Shown: piece by piece, positions 1-6,929 of the stretch
Layout of the letters: each line of letters begins with the position of its first letter
Position numbering within the stretch: position 1 is the first letter of the stretch
Origin: Neisseria canis
GTDB lineage: Bacteria > Pseudomonadota > Gammaproteobacteria > Burkholderiales > Neisseriaceae
Assembly: GCF_900636765.1 (NCBI RefSeq)
Contig: NZ_LR134313.1
Coordinates: forward strand, 1,240,001 to 1,304,000
Reading direction: 5' to 3'
Length of the DNA stretch: 64,000 bases
The notes under the pieces: model-generated
What the model saw: the letters and a program-made list of their open reading frames with translations, nothing else
What the model was told of the DNA's origin: nothing
The model's database searches: none
Made by a program: the position numbers and the translations under genes

Positions 1-1
1 A

Positions 2-445
2 CAAAATGAGTTTGAACCGACTGTTACAACAGCAGAAGCAAAGAAAGCCGCTGAATATCTTAAAAAGCATCAATCAGAAATATTAAAACAGCGGGATATA
101 TTAGATCGCTATTTGAAACAGCAAGGATTTACCGGCAACTCCGTATCTTCGAGGAGCATGCTTAAAAAATACTACCTTAAGCAGGAGGAAAGAGCGAGAA
201 AAGCAGAGTATCTAATTGAGCCTGATTTGCTGAACACTGTATTGAAACAGCATGATACAAAAACTATTGCCGCCAAACGAGTTGCGGGTAGTTTGTTTAT
301 GCTTGATAAGTTTGTTAAATATAATCCGCCTGTTTCCGCTATCACGGAATTATCAAATCTGATAAGCCAAGAATTAATCTCAGATGATACAGTTAGCAGA
401 CATGTTAAATCATTGAGAGCTATCCGTAACAGTTTGAAAAAATAA
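2..445 (+). CDS. Hypothetical protein of the mobile element (5' partial)
   Basis: The frame is open from base 2, so the start lies left of the window; the first internal start-like codon is a TTG at 113. The visible 147 residues are Lys/Gln-rich, hydrophilic and apparently helical, with no membrane segment or signal peptide. I do not recognise a family. It runs in the same direction as the element's regulator and replication genes. It is not a recognisable integrase: no Arg-His-Arg-Tyr core is visible. A short hairpin with a weak T-run lies at about 557-585, before the next gene. Confidence 0.55.
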   Translation, partial: QNEFEPTVTTAEAKKAAEYLKKHQSEILKQRDILDRYLKQQGFTGNSVSSRSMLKKYYLKQEERARKAEYLIEPDLLNTVLKQHDTKTIAAKRVAGSLFMLDKFVKYNPPVSAITELSNLISQELISDDTVSRHVKSLRAIRNSLKK

Positions 446-555
446 CCGCAAAATTTACTCTTTTTGATACAGAATATGCGGAGCAGCTCTACACAATAAA
501 AGTGGTAAAGATGCCCTGCAAAATTCTATGATAAAACAGTAATCTTTGCCGATAC

Positions 556-585
556 ACCCGCCCCATGAGGGCGGTATCTTTTTGC
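556..585 (+). terminator. Weak hairpin terminator
   Basis: CCGCC and GGCGG arms flank a short loop and are followed by TATCTTTTTG. It would end transcription of the partial gene before the AlpA-type regulator. Confidence 0.35.
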
Positions 586-627
586 CATATTCCAATCACG
601 CCTTATCAGGCAGAAAGAGATTGATTT

Positions 628-834
628 ATGGCAACCATCTTACGCCAGCACGAAGTAACCAAACGTCTTGGCATTTCATCAAGCACGCTTTGGTATCGTC
701 TCGACCCCAAAAACCGCCGCCACGACCCCGATATGCCCCGCCCGTTTAAGTTATCCGGCAGCGGTAATGCAATCGGCTGGCTGGAAAGCGAAATAGACGA
801 CTATATCGCCAAACAAGCGGCTAAACGTATCTAA
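628..834 (+). CDS. AlpA-family transcriptional regulator / excisionase-like protein
   Basis: A 68-residue protein with the winged-HTH layout of AlpA and Xis-type regulators: an N-terminal helix-turn-helix (residues 5-25, VTKRLGISSSTLW), the typical 'RHDPDMPRPFKLSG' wing, and a C-terminal WLESEIDDYIAK helix. AlpA proteins of P4-like prophages and satellites control integrase expression and excision. It stands at the head of the early operon, 12 nt before the next HTH gene. The start follows AGAAAGAG. The family assignment is secure; the exact role in this element is inferred. Confidence 0.85.
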   Translation: MATILRQHEVTKRLGISSSTLWYRLDPKNRRHDPDMPRPFKLSGSGNAIGWLESEIDDYIAKQAAKRI

Positions 835-846
835 AGGGGACAAGCG

Positions 847-1158
847 ATGAAAAAAGAAACCGCCCAAAATACACAAGGCATTTCAGACGGCAGCATCCCT
901 ACAAAAACAGGCCGACATTATGCACCGTTTGCCCCTGATTCACAATGCGGCGAAATCCTAAGCCATATCCGAACCTACGGCAGCATCACGAGCTATCAGG
1001 CCGCGCAGATGGGCATTATGGGCTTTAACGCGCGTATCAAGGATTTACGCGATGCCGGTTATCCCGTTATCTGCACCATGCAACCGCATATCAACAAACG
1101 CGGCAGAACCGTTAAACGCGGTATCTACACGCTAGCCATAGGGAAAGGGGCGGCATGA
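847..1158 (+). CDS. Helix-turn-helix domain protein (HTH_39-like)
   Basis: 103 residues. The C-terminal half (about 38-98) looks like the small winged-helix family found in phages and satellites, with CGEILSHIRTYGSITSYQA followed by ARIKDLRDAGYPV and a basic wing. The first 30 residues are polar and probably disordered. An SD-like AAAGGGGA precedes the ATG. Its stop overlaps the next start as ATGA (1155-1158), so the two are probably translationally coupled. It probably regulates the element's replication module; the target is unknown. Confidence 0.7.
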   Translation: MKKETAQNTQGISDGSIPTKTGRHYAPFAPDSQCGEILSHIRTYGSITSYQAAQMGIMGFNARIKDLRDAGYPVICTMQPHINKRGRTVKRGIYTLAIGKGAA

Positions 1159-1481
1159 TGAAACCGATCACACTCGACTATCAAGGCTTGCCCATTCATG
1201 CCACCCGCGAAGCATGGTTTAACGCTACTGAAATAGCTGAATACCACGGTAAGCGGCTTGATAACTTTTTTGGCCTGAAACGCACGCAGAAATATATTCA
1301 AACCATAGCCAAACAGAAAGTTTCAAATCCCTTAGATCGCAGGGATTTAAAAACACCATTCAACCCTGCCGACTATCCCGAATTGATACAGACCAAACGC
1401 GGGCGGTATAACGGCGGAACATGGCTGCACCCTGATTTAATGGTGTGTTTCGCCCGCTTTATTAGTCTTGAGACCGCATAG
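1155..1481 (+). CDS. KilA-N domain protein, C-terminally short
   Basis: 108 residues resembling the phage KilA-N DNA-binding domain: 'WFNATEIAEYHGKRLDNFF' at about 20-40 and the hallmark GGTWLHPDLMVCFARFIS near the end. Family members normally continue with a hydrophobic/Trp segment (FAVWCD-like); here the frame stops after ISLETA. The domain is therefore cut a few residues before its usual end, either by a frameshift or a nonsense change. It is coupled by ATGA to the preceding HTH gene. It may still bind DNA; function is unproven. Confidence 0.7.
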   Translation: MMKPITLDYQGLPIHATREAWFNATEIAEYHGKRLDNFFGLKRTQKYIQTIAKQKVSNPLDRRDLKTPFNPADYPELIQTKRGRYNGGTWLHPDLMVCFARFISLETA

Positions 1482-1496
1482 CGACGCAGGATAACC

Positions 1497-1796
1497 ATGA
1501 TGAATTACACAAATAACTTACCTTACAGCAAATTAATGGTTCAAGCCCAAGCCAACATTAAGAACCTGAAACCAAACCAACTAACGCAAGCTAAAGAGCT
1601 ATTGGCTTTAATGAAAGCTGAAAGCAACGGCGCCACCAGTCTGTATAAAGCTGTTTTAGAAGCGGCTAAAGCCGGTGTGGAACCGACCCTTGTGTTACAG
1701 CAAGCCCGTATCGCGATTCAACAACATCAGGCCGATATTCAAGCATTAAGCCACGCTATTGCACGGCAGGATTCAGTAACAGAACGCAGGGGATAA
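1497..1796 (+). CDS. Hypothetical element protein
   Basis: 99 residues, mostly helical and Ala/Gln/Leu-rich (for example QARIAIQQHQADIQALSHA near the C-terminus), with no signal peptide or transmembrane segment. It begins with two Met codons behind GCAGGATAACC, 15 nt after the KilA-N stop, so it is probably in the same operon. I do not recognise a family. A small helical accessory or DNA-binding protein of the satellite is plausible. Confidence 0.55.
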   Translation: MMNYTNNLPYSKLMVQAQANIKNLKPNQLTQAKELLALMKAESNGATSLYKAVLEAAKAGVEPTLVLQQARIAIQQHQADIQALSHAIARQDSVTERRG

Positions 1797-2098
1797 ACTG
1801 TTTTTTATATCGTTCGGAAACCTTAAGCGTATAAAAAGCGGCGCAGCGCTTGACAAACCGAGACCGGAGAATCACAATGCAGATTCTCTCTCAAAAACAT
1901 AGCCCAAATCAGCAGGGTAAACGCTGATTTTTTCACGCCAAAATTTCACATTGAGCGGCCACATTTTCAGATGGCCTATCAAGTCAAGTTATGGCGGTGT
2001 CGGTAAGCAGCAATGCCCCGGCTGGTGACTATGTACCAGAGAGAGCACCGCCCCCTAATGGGATTCTCAAACTCTCAACAAACATAGGAGCATTCAAA
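1797..2098 (+). other. Leader region with Ash/Icd-like coding remnant
   Basis: No confident gene. From about 1955 the frame of the following CDS is open without a good ribosome site and reads ...FSDGLSSQVMAVSVSSNAPAG. This resembles the conserved leader peptide often annotated as Ash or Icd-like protein upstream of replication genes in P4-type satellites. A 16-codon ATG frame also starts at 1877. The stretch may be a regulatory RNA or the remnant of a longer protein. Confidence 0.35.
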
Positions 2099-2398
2099 AT
2101 GCAAAACATTCAAACCGCGCAACAAGCGCAAAACACCCAACAGCAAACTATCGCCGTTTCCCGCGAACTGGTATGCAATAGTGCCGATTCATTGTGGGCT
2201 TTATACCGCATTTCAGAAGCAGCCGAAACAATCGCCCTAACCATCAAAGAGCTTTCCCAAAGCAATACCCTAATTGCGGCACAAGCCGATTTACTGCTTC
2301 AGATCAATGAAGAAATCCAAGCACATCACAGCCCAAAATCATACAGCTATCAGCTTTGGGAGCTTGTAGAAGAAGCAGACGCGGCAACAAGCAAATAA
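2099..2398 (+). CDS. Hypothetical satellite protein
   Basis: 99 residues, Gln-rich at the N-terminus, then a helical body (SADSLWALYRISEAAETIA) and an acidic end. The ATG at 2099 is chosen because AGGAG lies 6 nt upstream. The same frame stays open upstream to about 1955 with a possible ATG at 1991, but without a ribosome site. Similar small proteins sit just before the primase in Neisseria and Pasteurellaceae islands. No function assigned. Confidence 0.6.
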   Translation: MQNIQTAQQAQNTQQQTIAVSRELVCNSADSLWALYRISEAAETIALTIKELSQSNTLIAAQADLLLQINEEIQAHHSPKSYSYQLWELVEEADAATSK

Positions 2399-2412
2399 CC
2401 CCCTTTGCTATT

Positions 2413-2494
2413 CCCCCGGCTTTGCCCCATGCGGGCAAGGCGGGGTTGTTGCAACCTTACGTTTTCAGACAGGCATAGCTAAAACTGCCTGAAA
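2413..2494 (+). repeat. Two hairpins before the primase, one carrying the resident DUS
   Basis: A GC-rich imperfect hairpin (about 2413-2445) is followed by an inverted pair at 2462-2494. Its left arm contains the exact resident-dialect DUS (TTCAGACAGGCA); the right arm, ACTGCCTGAAA, is imperfect. This is the only resident-type DUS I see inside the element. Confidence 0.5.
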
Positions 2495-2517
2495 CCGCAC
2501 ATTTAGGGAGAGAAGTT

Positions 2518-3624
2518 ATGAAGCCCGATTTAAACACTATCCGATCTGCCGCACATGGCCGCTGGCCTGAAATCCATGCAGCGCTTGGTGTGCCTGCCGA
2601 GCTACTTAACACCCGTAAACACCAGCCTTGCCCCTATTGCGGCGGCAAAGACCGTTACCGCTATACCGACTATCAAGGCACGGGCGCGTTTATCTGCAAC
2701 CAATGCACCCCCGACGGCGGCAGCGGCTTTGATTTATTGATGCTGGTGTTTGGTTACGACTTTGCCACCGCAGCCAACGAAACCGCCGCTTTATTGGGCT
2801 TTTCAGACGGCCAAGCAGGGCAACACCAGTCCCGCGCCTCGTTGCCGCCTGCCAAGCCTGCCACCCCGCCGAAAGACAAACAGGCCGCCTTACTTGCCCT
2901 ATGGCACGAAGCGCAGCCCATCAACAGCCAAGACCCAGCCGCGCAATATCTGCAAGGGCGGGGCATACCTGATACCGCTTTTCAGACGGCCTCAAATATC
3001 CGCTATCACGCAGCCTTACCCCTATGGGCAACCGACACCGACGGCCAAACGGCCAAGCCGCTGTTAATCGGCCATTTCCCCGCCATGCTGGCCGCTGTAA
3101 CCACCGCCGACGGCCAATTACAGGGCTTGCATAAAACCTACCTTAATGCGGTTTATACCAAGCCATACGGCGATAACGGCAACCATATCCCCGCCTTTAC
3201 CAAACTGAATATCCACCACCCGCAGACAGGCGAGCCGTTGCCCGCCAAAAAGATGCAATCCCGCTTACCCGATGCCCTGAAAGGCGCAGCGGTACACCTT
3301 TTCCCGCCTGATACACAAGGCCGCCTGATTGTGGCCGAGGGCATAGAAACCGCCTTTGCCGCCCGCGCCCTTTTCGGCCTGCCAGCCGTTGCCGCCTTAT
3401 CTGCTTACGGCATGGCTTCGTTTGTATGGCTGTCTGAAACACAGGAACTGTTTATTTGCGCCGACAACGACGACAACCGCACGGGCATGAAAGCCGCCCA
3501 CAGCTTGGCAGTAAGAGCCATCAAAGCGGGTATCAAGGCGCGGATATGGCAGCCCGAAACAGCAGGCTTTGACGCTTTAGACGAACTGAACTGCCGCCAA
3601 GACGAACAGACCGCCCCGCCGTAA
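2518..3624 (+). CDS. P4-type zinc-finger/Toprim primase
   Basis: 368 residues. The N-terminal zinc-binding primase-helicase domain (about 35-65) has CPYCGGKDRYRY followed by FICNQC, four cysteines for one zinc. After a Pro/Ala-rich linker (about 105-120) comes a Toprim-type domain (about 260-350) with LIVAEGIETAFAA and the acidic pair in LFICADNDDN. Such proteins prime replication of P4-like satellites and plasmids. In phage P4 the primase is fused to a helicase; here the ATPase is the separate next gene. A good SD (AGGGAGAGAAG) precedes the ATG. Two DUS-like sites of the foreign dialect lie inside, at 2800-2811 and 2981-2992. Confidence 0.85.
   Translation: MKPDLNTIRSAAHGRWPEIHAALGVPAELLNTRKHQPCPYCGGKDRYRYTDYQGTGAFICNQCTPDGGSGFDLLMLVFGYDFATAANETAALLGFSDGQAGQHQSRASLPPAKPATPPKDKQAALLALWHEAQPINSQDPAAQYLQGRGIPDTAFQTASNIRYHAALPLWATDTDGQTAKPLLIGHFPAMLAAVTTADGQLQGLHKTYLNAVYTKPYGDNGNHIPAFTKLNIHHPQTGEPLPAKKMQSRLPDALKGAAVHLFPPDTQGRLIVAEGIETAFAARALFGLPAVAALSAYGMASFVWLSETQELFICADNDDNRTGMKAAHSLAVRAIKAGIKARIWQPETAGFDALDELNCRQDEQTAPP
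2981..2992 (-). repeat. Foreign-dialect DUS (AGGCCGTCTGAA) inside the primase gene
   Basis: Exact 12-mer on the minus strand. It differs from the TGCCTGTCTGAA used in the rest of the window and matches the AG-DUS of other Neisseria. Confidence 0.8.
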
Positions 3625-3657
3625 ACCGCCGTATTTGCGTTTTCAGCCCGTTTCCCT

Positions 3658-3669
3658 TTCAGACGGCCT
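3658..3669 (-). repeat. Foreign-dialect DUS (AGGCCGTCTGAA)
   Basis: Exact 12-mer just downstream of the primase. A near copy (TGCCGTCTGAA) follows at 3720-3730 on the other strand and could pair with it as a weak terminator. Confidence 0.8.
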
Positions 3670-3798
3670 TACCTCTTACCTAAGCGGATAACGCCCCAAA
3701 CAGCGAAGATTTACCCGCCTGCCGTCTGAAATACACCAGCAAACCAAAAGGGCAGCCGATACAGGCCGCCCAAAACAGGAAAAATCAGGAATACCATC

Positions 3799-5577
3799 AT
3801 GAAAAACGAAACTATACACGACAACACCGCCGACACCAGCCCCGAAACCATTCAGGCCACCGCCCTTGCCGAGTTTGAACAAGCAGAATTACGCCCGCAT
3901 TTCCAATGTACCAAAAACGGCGTTTTCTACATTGCCGTAGAAACCGACAAGCACGGCGAAGTTCACGAAAAACCCCCGCTGAAACTGGCCGACCCAATCG
4001 AGCTTATCGGGCGCGGCACCGACGAAACGGGCAGCCATTACCGCATTATCCGCTGGCGCGATGCCGTAACCCGCAAAGCCCGCATAGAAGCCCTGCCGAT
4101 GGCCGAAATCGGCAACAACTGGCAACGCCTGCAATCACACGGCATTACCGTTATGGCAAGCCGCAGAAAACGCGAATTACTGGCCGATTATCTGCAAACC
4201 GACGGCAGCAACGAACGCTACACCGTAACCAACCGCGCGGGCTGGTGTGCCGACAATACAGCCTATATCCTGCCCAACGGCGAAGCCATAACCGCCAAAA
4301 AACAGCCCGCCAAAGTGATTTATAACGGCGACAAATCACAGGCCGACAGCTACACCGAAAGCGGCAGCCTTGAAGACTGGCAGCAAGGCATAGCCCGCTA
4401 TATGGCAGGCAACAGCCGCCTATGCTTGGCAATCGGCACAGCCCTAGCCGCCCCGCTTGCCCGCCTGTTGAATATCGAAGCAGGGGGATTCCACCTTTTC
4501 GGCGATTCACGCGACGGTAAATCAACCGCCGCCAAAGCCGCACTATCTGTATGGGGCAATCCTGAAACGCTTATGCTGACATGGACAGGCACAGGCTTAG
4601 GCTTTACCAACACCGCCGCCGCCCGCAATGACGGCCTATTGGTATTAGACGAAATCGGCCAAGCCAACGCAAAAGCCGTAGCACAAACCGCCTATTCCGT
4701 GATTAACGGCGTTTCCAAAGTACAGGGCGCAAAAGACGGCGGCAACCGAGAATTAAGCCGCTGGCGCATTTTCATGCTTTCCACCGGCGAAAAGCCCCTA
4801 AACAGCTTTCTGAAAACGGCAGGCGTAGAATGGAACGCAGGCCAAGCCGCCCGCCTGCCCGATATTCCCAGCGACGCAGGCAAAGGCTTCGGCATTTACG
4901 ATACCCTGCACGGCCACGAAAAAGGCGCAGCCTTAAGCGAAGCCATTACCGCCCACGCCGCCCGATACCACGGCACAGCAGGCCGCGCCCTTATCCGCCT
5001 GCTATTGGAAGACCCTAAAGCTATCGACGAAGCCCGCGCCACAATGGCCGACTTTATGGCCATGTTGCCCGATACCGACGGCCAAAGCCGCACCGTTGCC
5101 TTACGCTTTGCCATAACCGCCGCCGCGCTGGAACTGTCCGCCAAACACGGCATTACAGGCTTAGGCACAGGGGTAGGCATGATAGGCATCAAGCAATGTT
5201 TCGACGCATGGCACAGCCGTACAGGCACGGGCAAGTATGAAGACAGCCAAATCATCAAACAGGCCATAGACTTTATGCAACTTTACGCAGAATCCATGCG
5301 CTTTGTGGATTGGAACAGCGAATTTACCAATCAAGACCACGCAGGCTACCGCCGCCGCGCCGAGCAAGAGAATGACGATGAATTTTGGATAATCCCCGCC
5401 GTATTTGAAAGTGAAATATCGAAAGGTTTTGAGCCGAACAAAGCTTGTAATGTACTTCACGCTATAGAATGGTTGAAACGCAATGAAACGGCAGGCCGCT
5501 GGAAATTTCAACGCTTTGGTAAAGGGCGGTTTTATGTATTGGTAGGCATAGAGCCACCAAACCAAGAAGAACAATAG
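3799..5577 (+). CDS. DUF927 phage/satellite helicase-like ATPase
   Basis: 592 residues. The DUF927 module spans roughly 60-370 and is recognisable from NRAGWCADNTAYILPNGE, the Walker A-like FGDSRDGKSTAA (about 234-245) and the Walker B-like DGLLVLDEIGQ (about 275-285). The C-terminal 200 residues are a family-specific helical and winged region. DUF927 proteins act with a primase as the replicative helicase of satellites and integrated plasmids. The gene lies 174 nt after the primase and directly before the iteron cluster. Its stop codon overlaps an AG-DUS. Confidence 0.85.
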   Translation: MKNETIHDNTADTSPETIQATALAEFEQAELRPHFQCTKNGVFYIAVETDKHGEVHEKPPLKLADPIELIGRGTDETGSHYRIIRWRDAVTRKARIEALPMAEIGNNWQRLQSHGITVMASRRKRELLADYLQTDGSNERYTVTNRAGWCADNTAYILPNGEAITAKKQPAKVIYNGDKSQADSYTESGSLEDWQQGIARYMAGNSRLCLAIGTALAAPLARLLNIEAGGFHLFGDSRDGKSTAAKAALSVWGNPETLMLTWTGTGLGFTNTAAARNDGLLVLDEIGQANAKAVAQTAYSVINGVSKVQGAKDGGNRELSRWRIFMLSTGEKPLNSFLKTAGVEWNAGQAARLPDIPSDAGKGFGIYDTLHGHEKGAALSEAITAHAARYHGTAGRALIRLLLEDPKAIDEARATMADFMAMLPDTDGQSRTVALRFAITAAALELSAKHGITGLGTGVGMIGIKQCFDAWHSRTGTGKYEDSQIIKQAIDFMQLYAESMRFVDWNSEFTNQDHAGYRRRAEQENDDEFWIIPAVFESEISKGFEPNKACNVLHAIEWLKRNETAGRWKFQRFGKGRFYVLVGIEPPNQEEQ

Positions 5578-5587
5578 GCCGTCTGAA
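5576..5587 (+). repeat. Foreign-dialect DUS at the DUF927 stop codon
   Basis: Exact AGGCCGTCTGAA; its first two bases belong to the TAG stop codon. The 17-mer GTCTGAAAATCTTTAAG starting inside it is repeated exactly at 5652-5668. Confidence 0.8.
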
Positions 5588-5692
5588 AATCTTTAAGCTT
5601 CCCGGGCAGAAACCCACTTTTCTGAATTTTTAGAGTCCATAAAAAAGCAAAGTCTGAAAATCTTTAAGGTTTACCGACAGACAACCAACCCG

Positions 5693-5720
5693 ACACCAGC
5701 CCGCGCCGCTGGTGTTTTTT
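5693..5720 (+). terminator. Rho-independent terminator after DUF927 gene
   Basis: ACACCAGC and GCTGGTGT arms (8 bp) around a 7-nt loop, followed by TTTTT. Confidence 0.75.
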
Positions 5721-5833
5721 CATGCCTGAAACTAGCTAAGCGTTGTAATGTTTCCTATTGGGAAACAATAGCCATCAAAAACGCCTTATTGTTTCATAAA
5801 AAAATTTTTGCTATACGGAATAACCAAAAATTA

Positions 5834-6088
5834 GCGGTTATAGCGGTTATTACAATTAAAAACAGCCTGAAAGCCTTTATTTATAAGTATTTTAAGCATA
5901 ACCACTTACATAAATTAACGCGGTTATGAGTGGTTATGAGTGGTTATTTCTTTATATTTATAGACTTATAGTGTTAAGAAGCAAGGCATAACCGCTGATA
6001 CCCGGTCTGTTTTCATGCAGTGGTTATGATTTAACCTTTTAATATCAGAATGTTAAGTAATTTATAACCGCATAACCGCCATAACCGC
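5834..6088. repeat. Iteron cluster, candidate replication origin of the element
   Basis: Eleven copies of G(C/T)GGTTAT lie within 255 bp. Plus-strand copies start at 5834, 5843, 5920, 5930, 5940 and 6020. Minus-strand copies start at 5898, 5988, 6064, 6072 and 6081. Seven are GCGGTTAT and four GTGGTTAT, several spaced 8-10 bp apart, about one helical turn. The region is AT-rich and sits directly downstream of the primase and ATPase genes, as expected of an iteron-type origin. Function is inferred from arrangement. Confidence 0.65.
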
Positions 6089-6800
6089 TATGTTTTGCAT
6101 ATATAGCAATGTTTTTTAGAGTGTTTTAGAGTGATAGATACGTTGCTGAATGGAGGGTAAACCCCGCTGTTACTGGTGTTTTGAACGGGGTAATTTAATG
6201 ACACATATCAGGTTTGTGTAGATCAATTTGCAAATTTTGCACATGCAAAACAGCCGATACCTTGCCCGACTACCCATGTAAAACATGAAGCAAACACAAT
6301 AAATTGCAAGACCTTTAAAACGCAATCTGGAGCGAAAATGGGCGGGTTTCGGAGCATTTTAAAAACACAGACACCGGTCAAACGCCAAAATAGCAGATTC
6401 ACCGCCATAAATTTCAGAACCTTTTAACAGCCAAAAAACCTTTCTTACATGGGGTTGTATTTCAAAATGAAAAAAGTCCAATAAAATCAAAGATAGATTT
6501 AAAGAACCACTCGAACGACTTTCCTGCCTCGCCCAATTTTGCTATTCAAGTAAAATCAAATACTTGTAAAAAAACGCGACGGCTAAGCTTAAACAGGAAA
6601 AGTGGAATTTAATGACACATTGGCTGCCTGAAAAACATCAAAAAATTTGTTATACTCAATCTAGCAAAACCTCATACCCCAAAGCTGCCAAAAAACCACA
6701 AAACCAGCCGAAAAACGCTTTGACTTTTGCAAGATGGGGGTATATTTGGGGGTATTTATCAAATATTGAAATAAAATATATAATAAAATCAAAAATTTAA
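6089..6800. other. AT-rich right end of the element without a convincing gene
   Basis: No supported gene. A 15-bp direct repeat (AATTTAATGACACAT) occurs at 6192-6206 and 6606-6620. The second copy starts a 62-codon frame (6612-6800) whose composition looks non-coding. Two copies of TGGGGGTAT at 6735 and 6747 resemble the arm-type integrase sites often seen next to att sites of tyrosine-integrase islands. Confidence 0.4.
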
Positions 6801-6832
6801 ATGGTAGATTCAAGTCTCATTGTCCACCATCA
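6801..6832 (+). other. Candidate att site resembling a tRNA 3' end
   Basis: The segment GATTCAAGTC...CCACCA reads like a T-loop plus CCA end, and a strong terminator follows. No acceptor or anticodon arms lie upstream, so this is at most a 3' fragment such as an island end duplication. The left T-stem does not pair well, which lowers confidence. Everything to the right has host-type DUS. Confidence 0.35.
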
Positions 6833-6838
6833 AAAGAA

Positions 6839-6867
6839 AACAGCCTAATTTTCGGGCTGTTTTTTTA
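6839..6867 (+). terminator. Rho-independent terminator at the element/chromosome border
   Basis: ACAGCC and GGGCTGT arms around an 8-nt loop, then seven T. It would insulate the cls-like gene from the element. Confidence 0.75.
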
Positions 6868-6929
6868 TGCCTGTTATAATCCGATAACATACATTGTGAA
6901 ATCACATGCAACAGAGAGAAGGTATTTGA

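Noticed and set aside
5834..6088. The 8-mer cluster as a CRISPR array
   Set aside because: Units are 8 bp, on both strands, with irregular short spacing.
6612..6800. A 62-codon gene at the element's right end
   Set aside because: Low-complexity Lys/Asn/Gln composition, start inside a direct repeat, no SD, and it overlaps the presumed integrase-binding repeats.
6801..6832. A complete tRNA gene
   Set aside because: Only a 3'-end-like segment is present; no acceptor, D or anticodon arms lie upstream.
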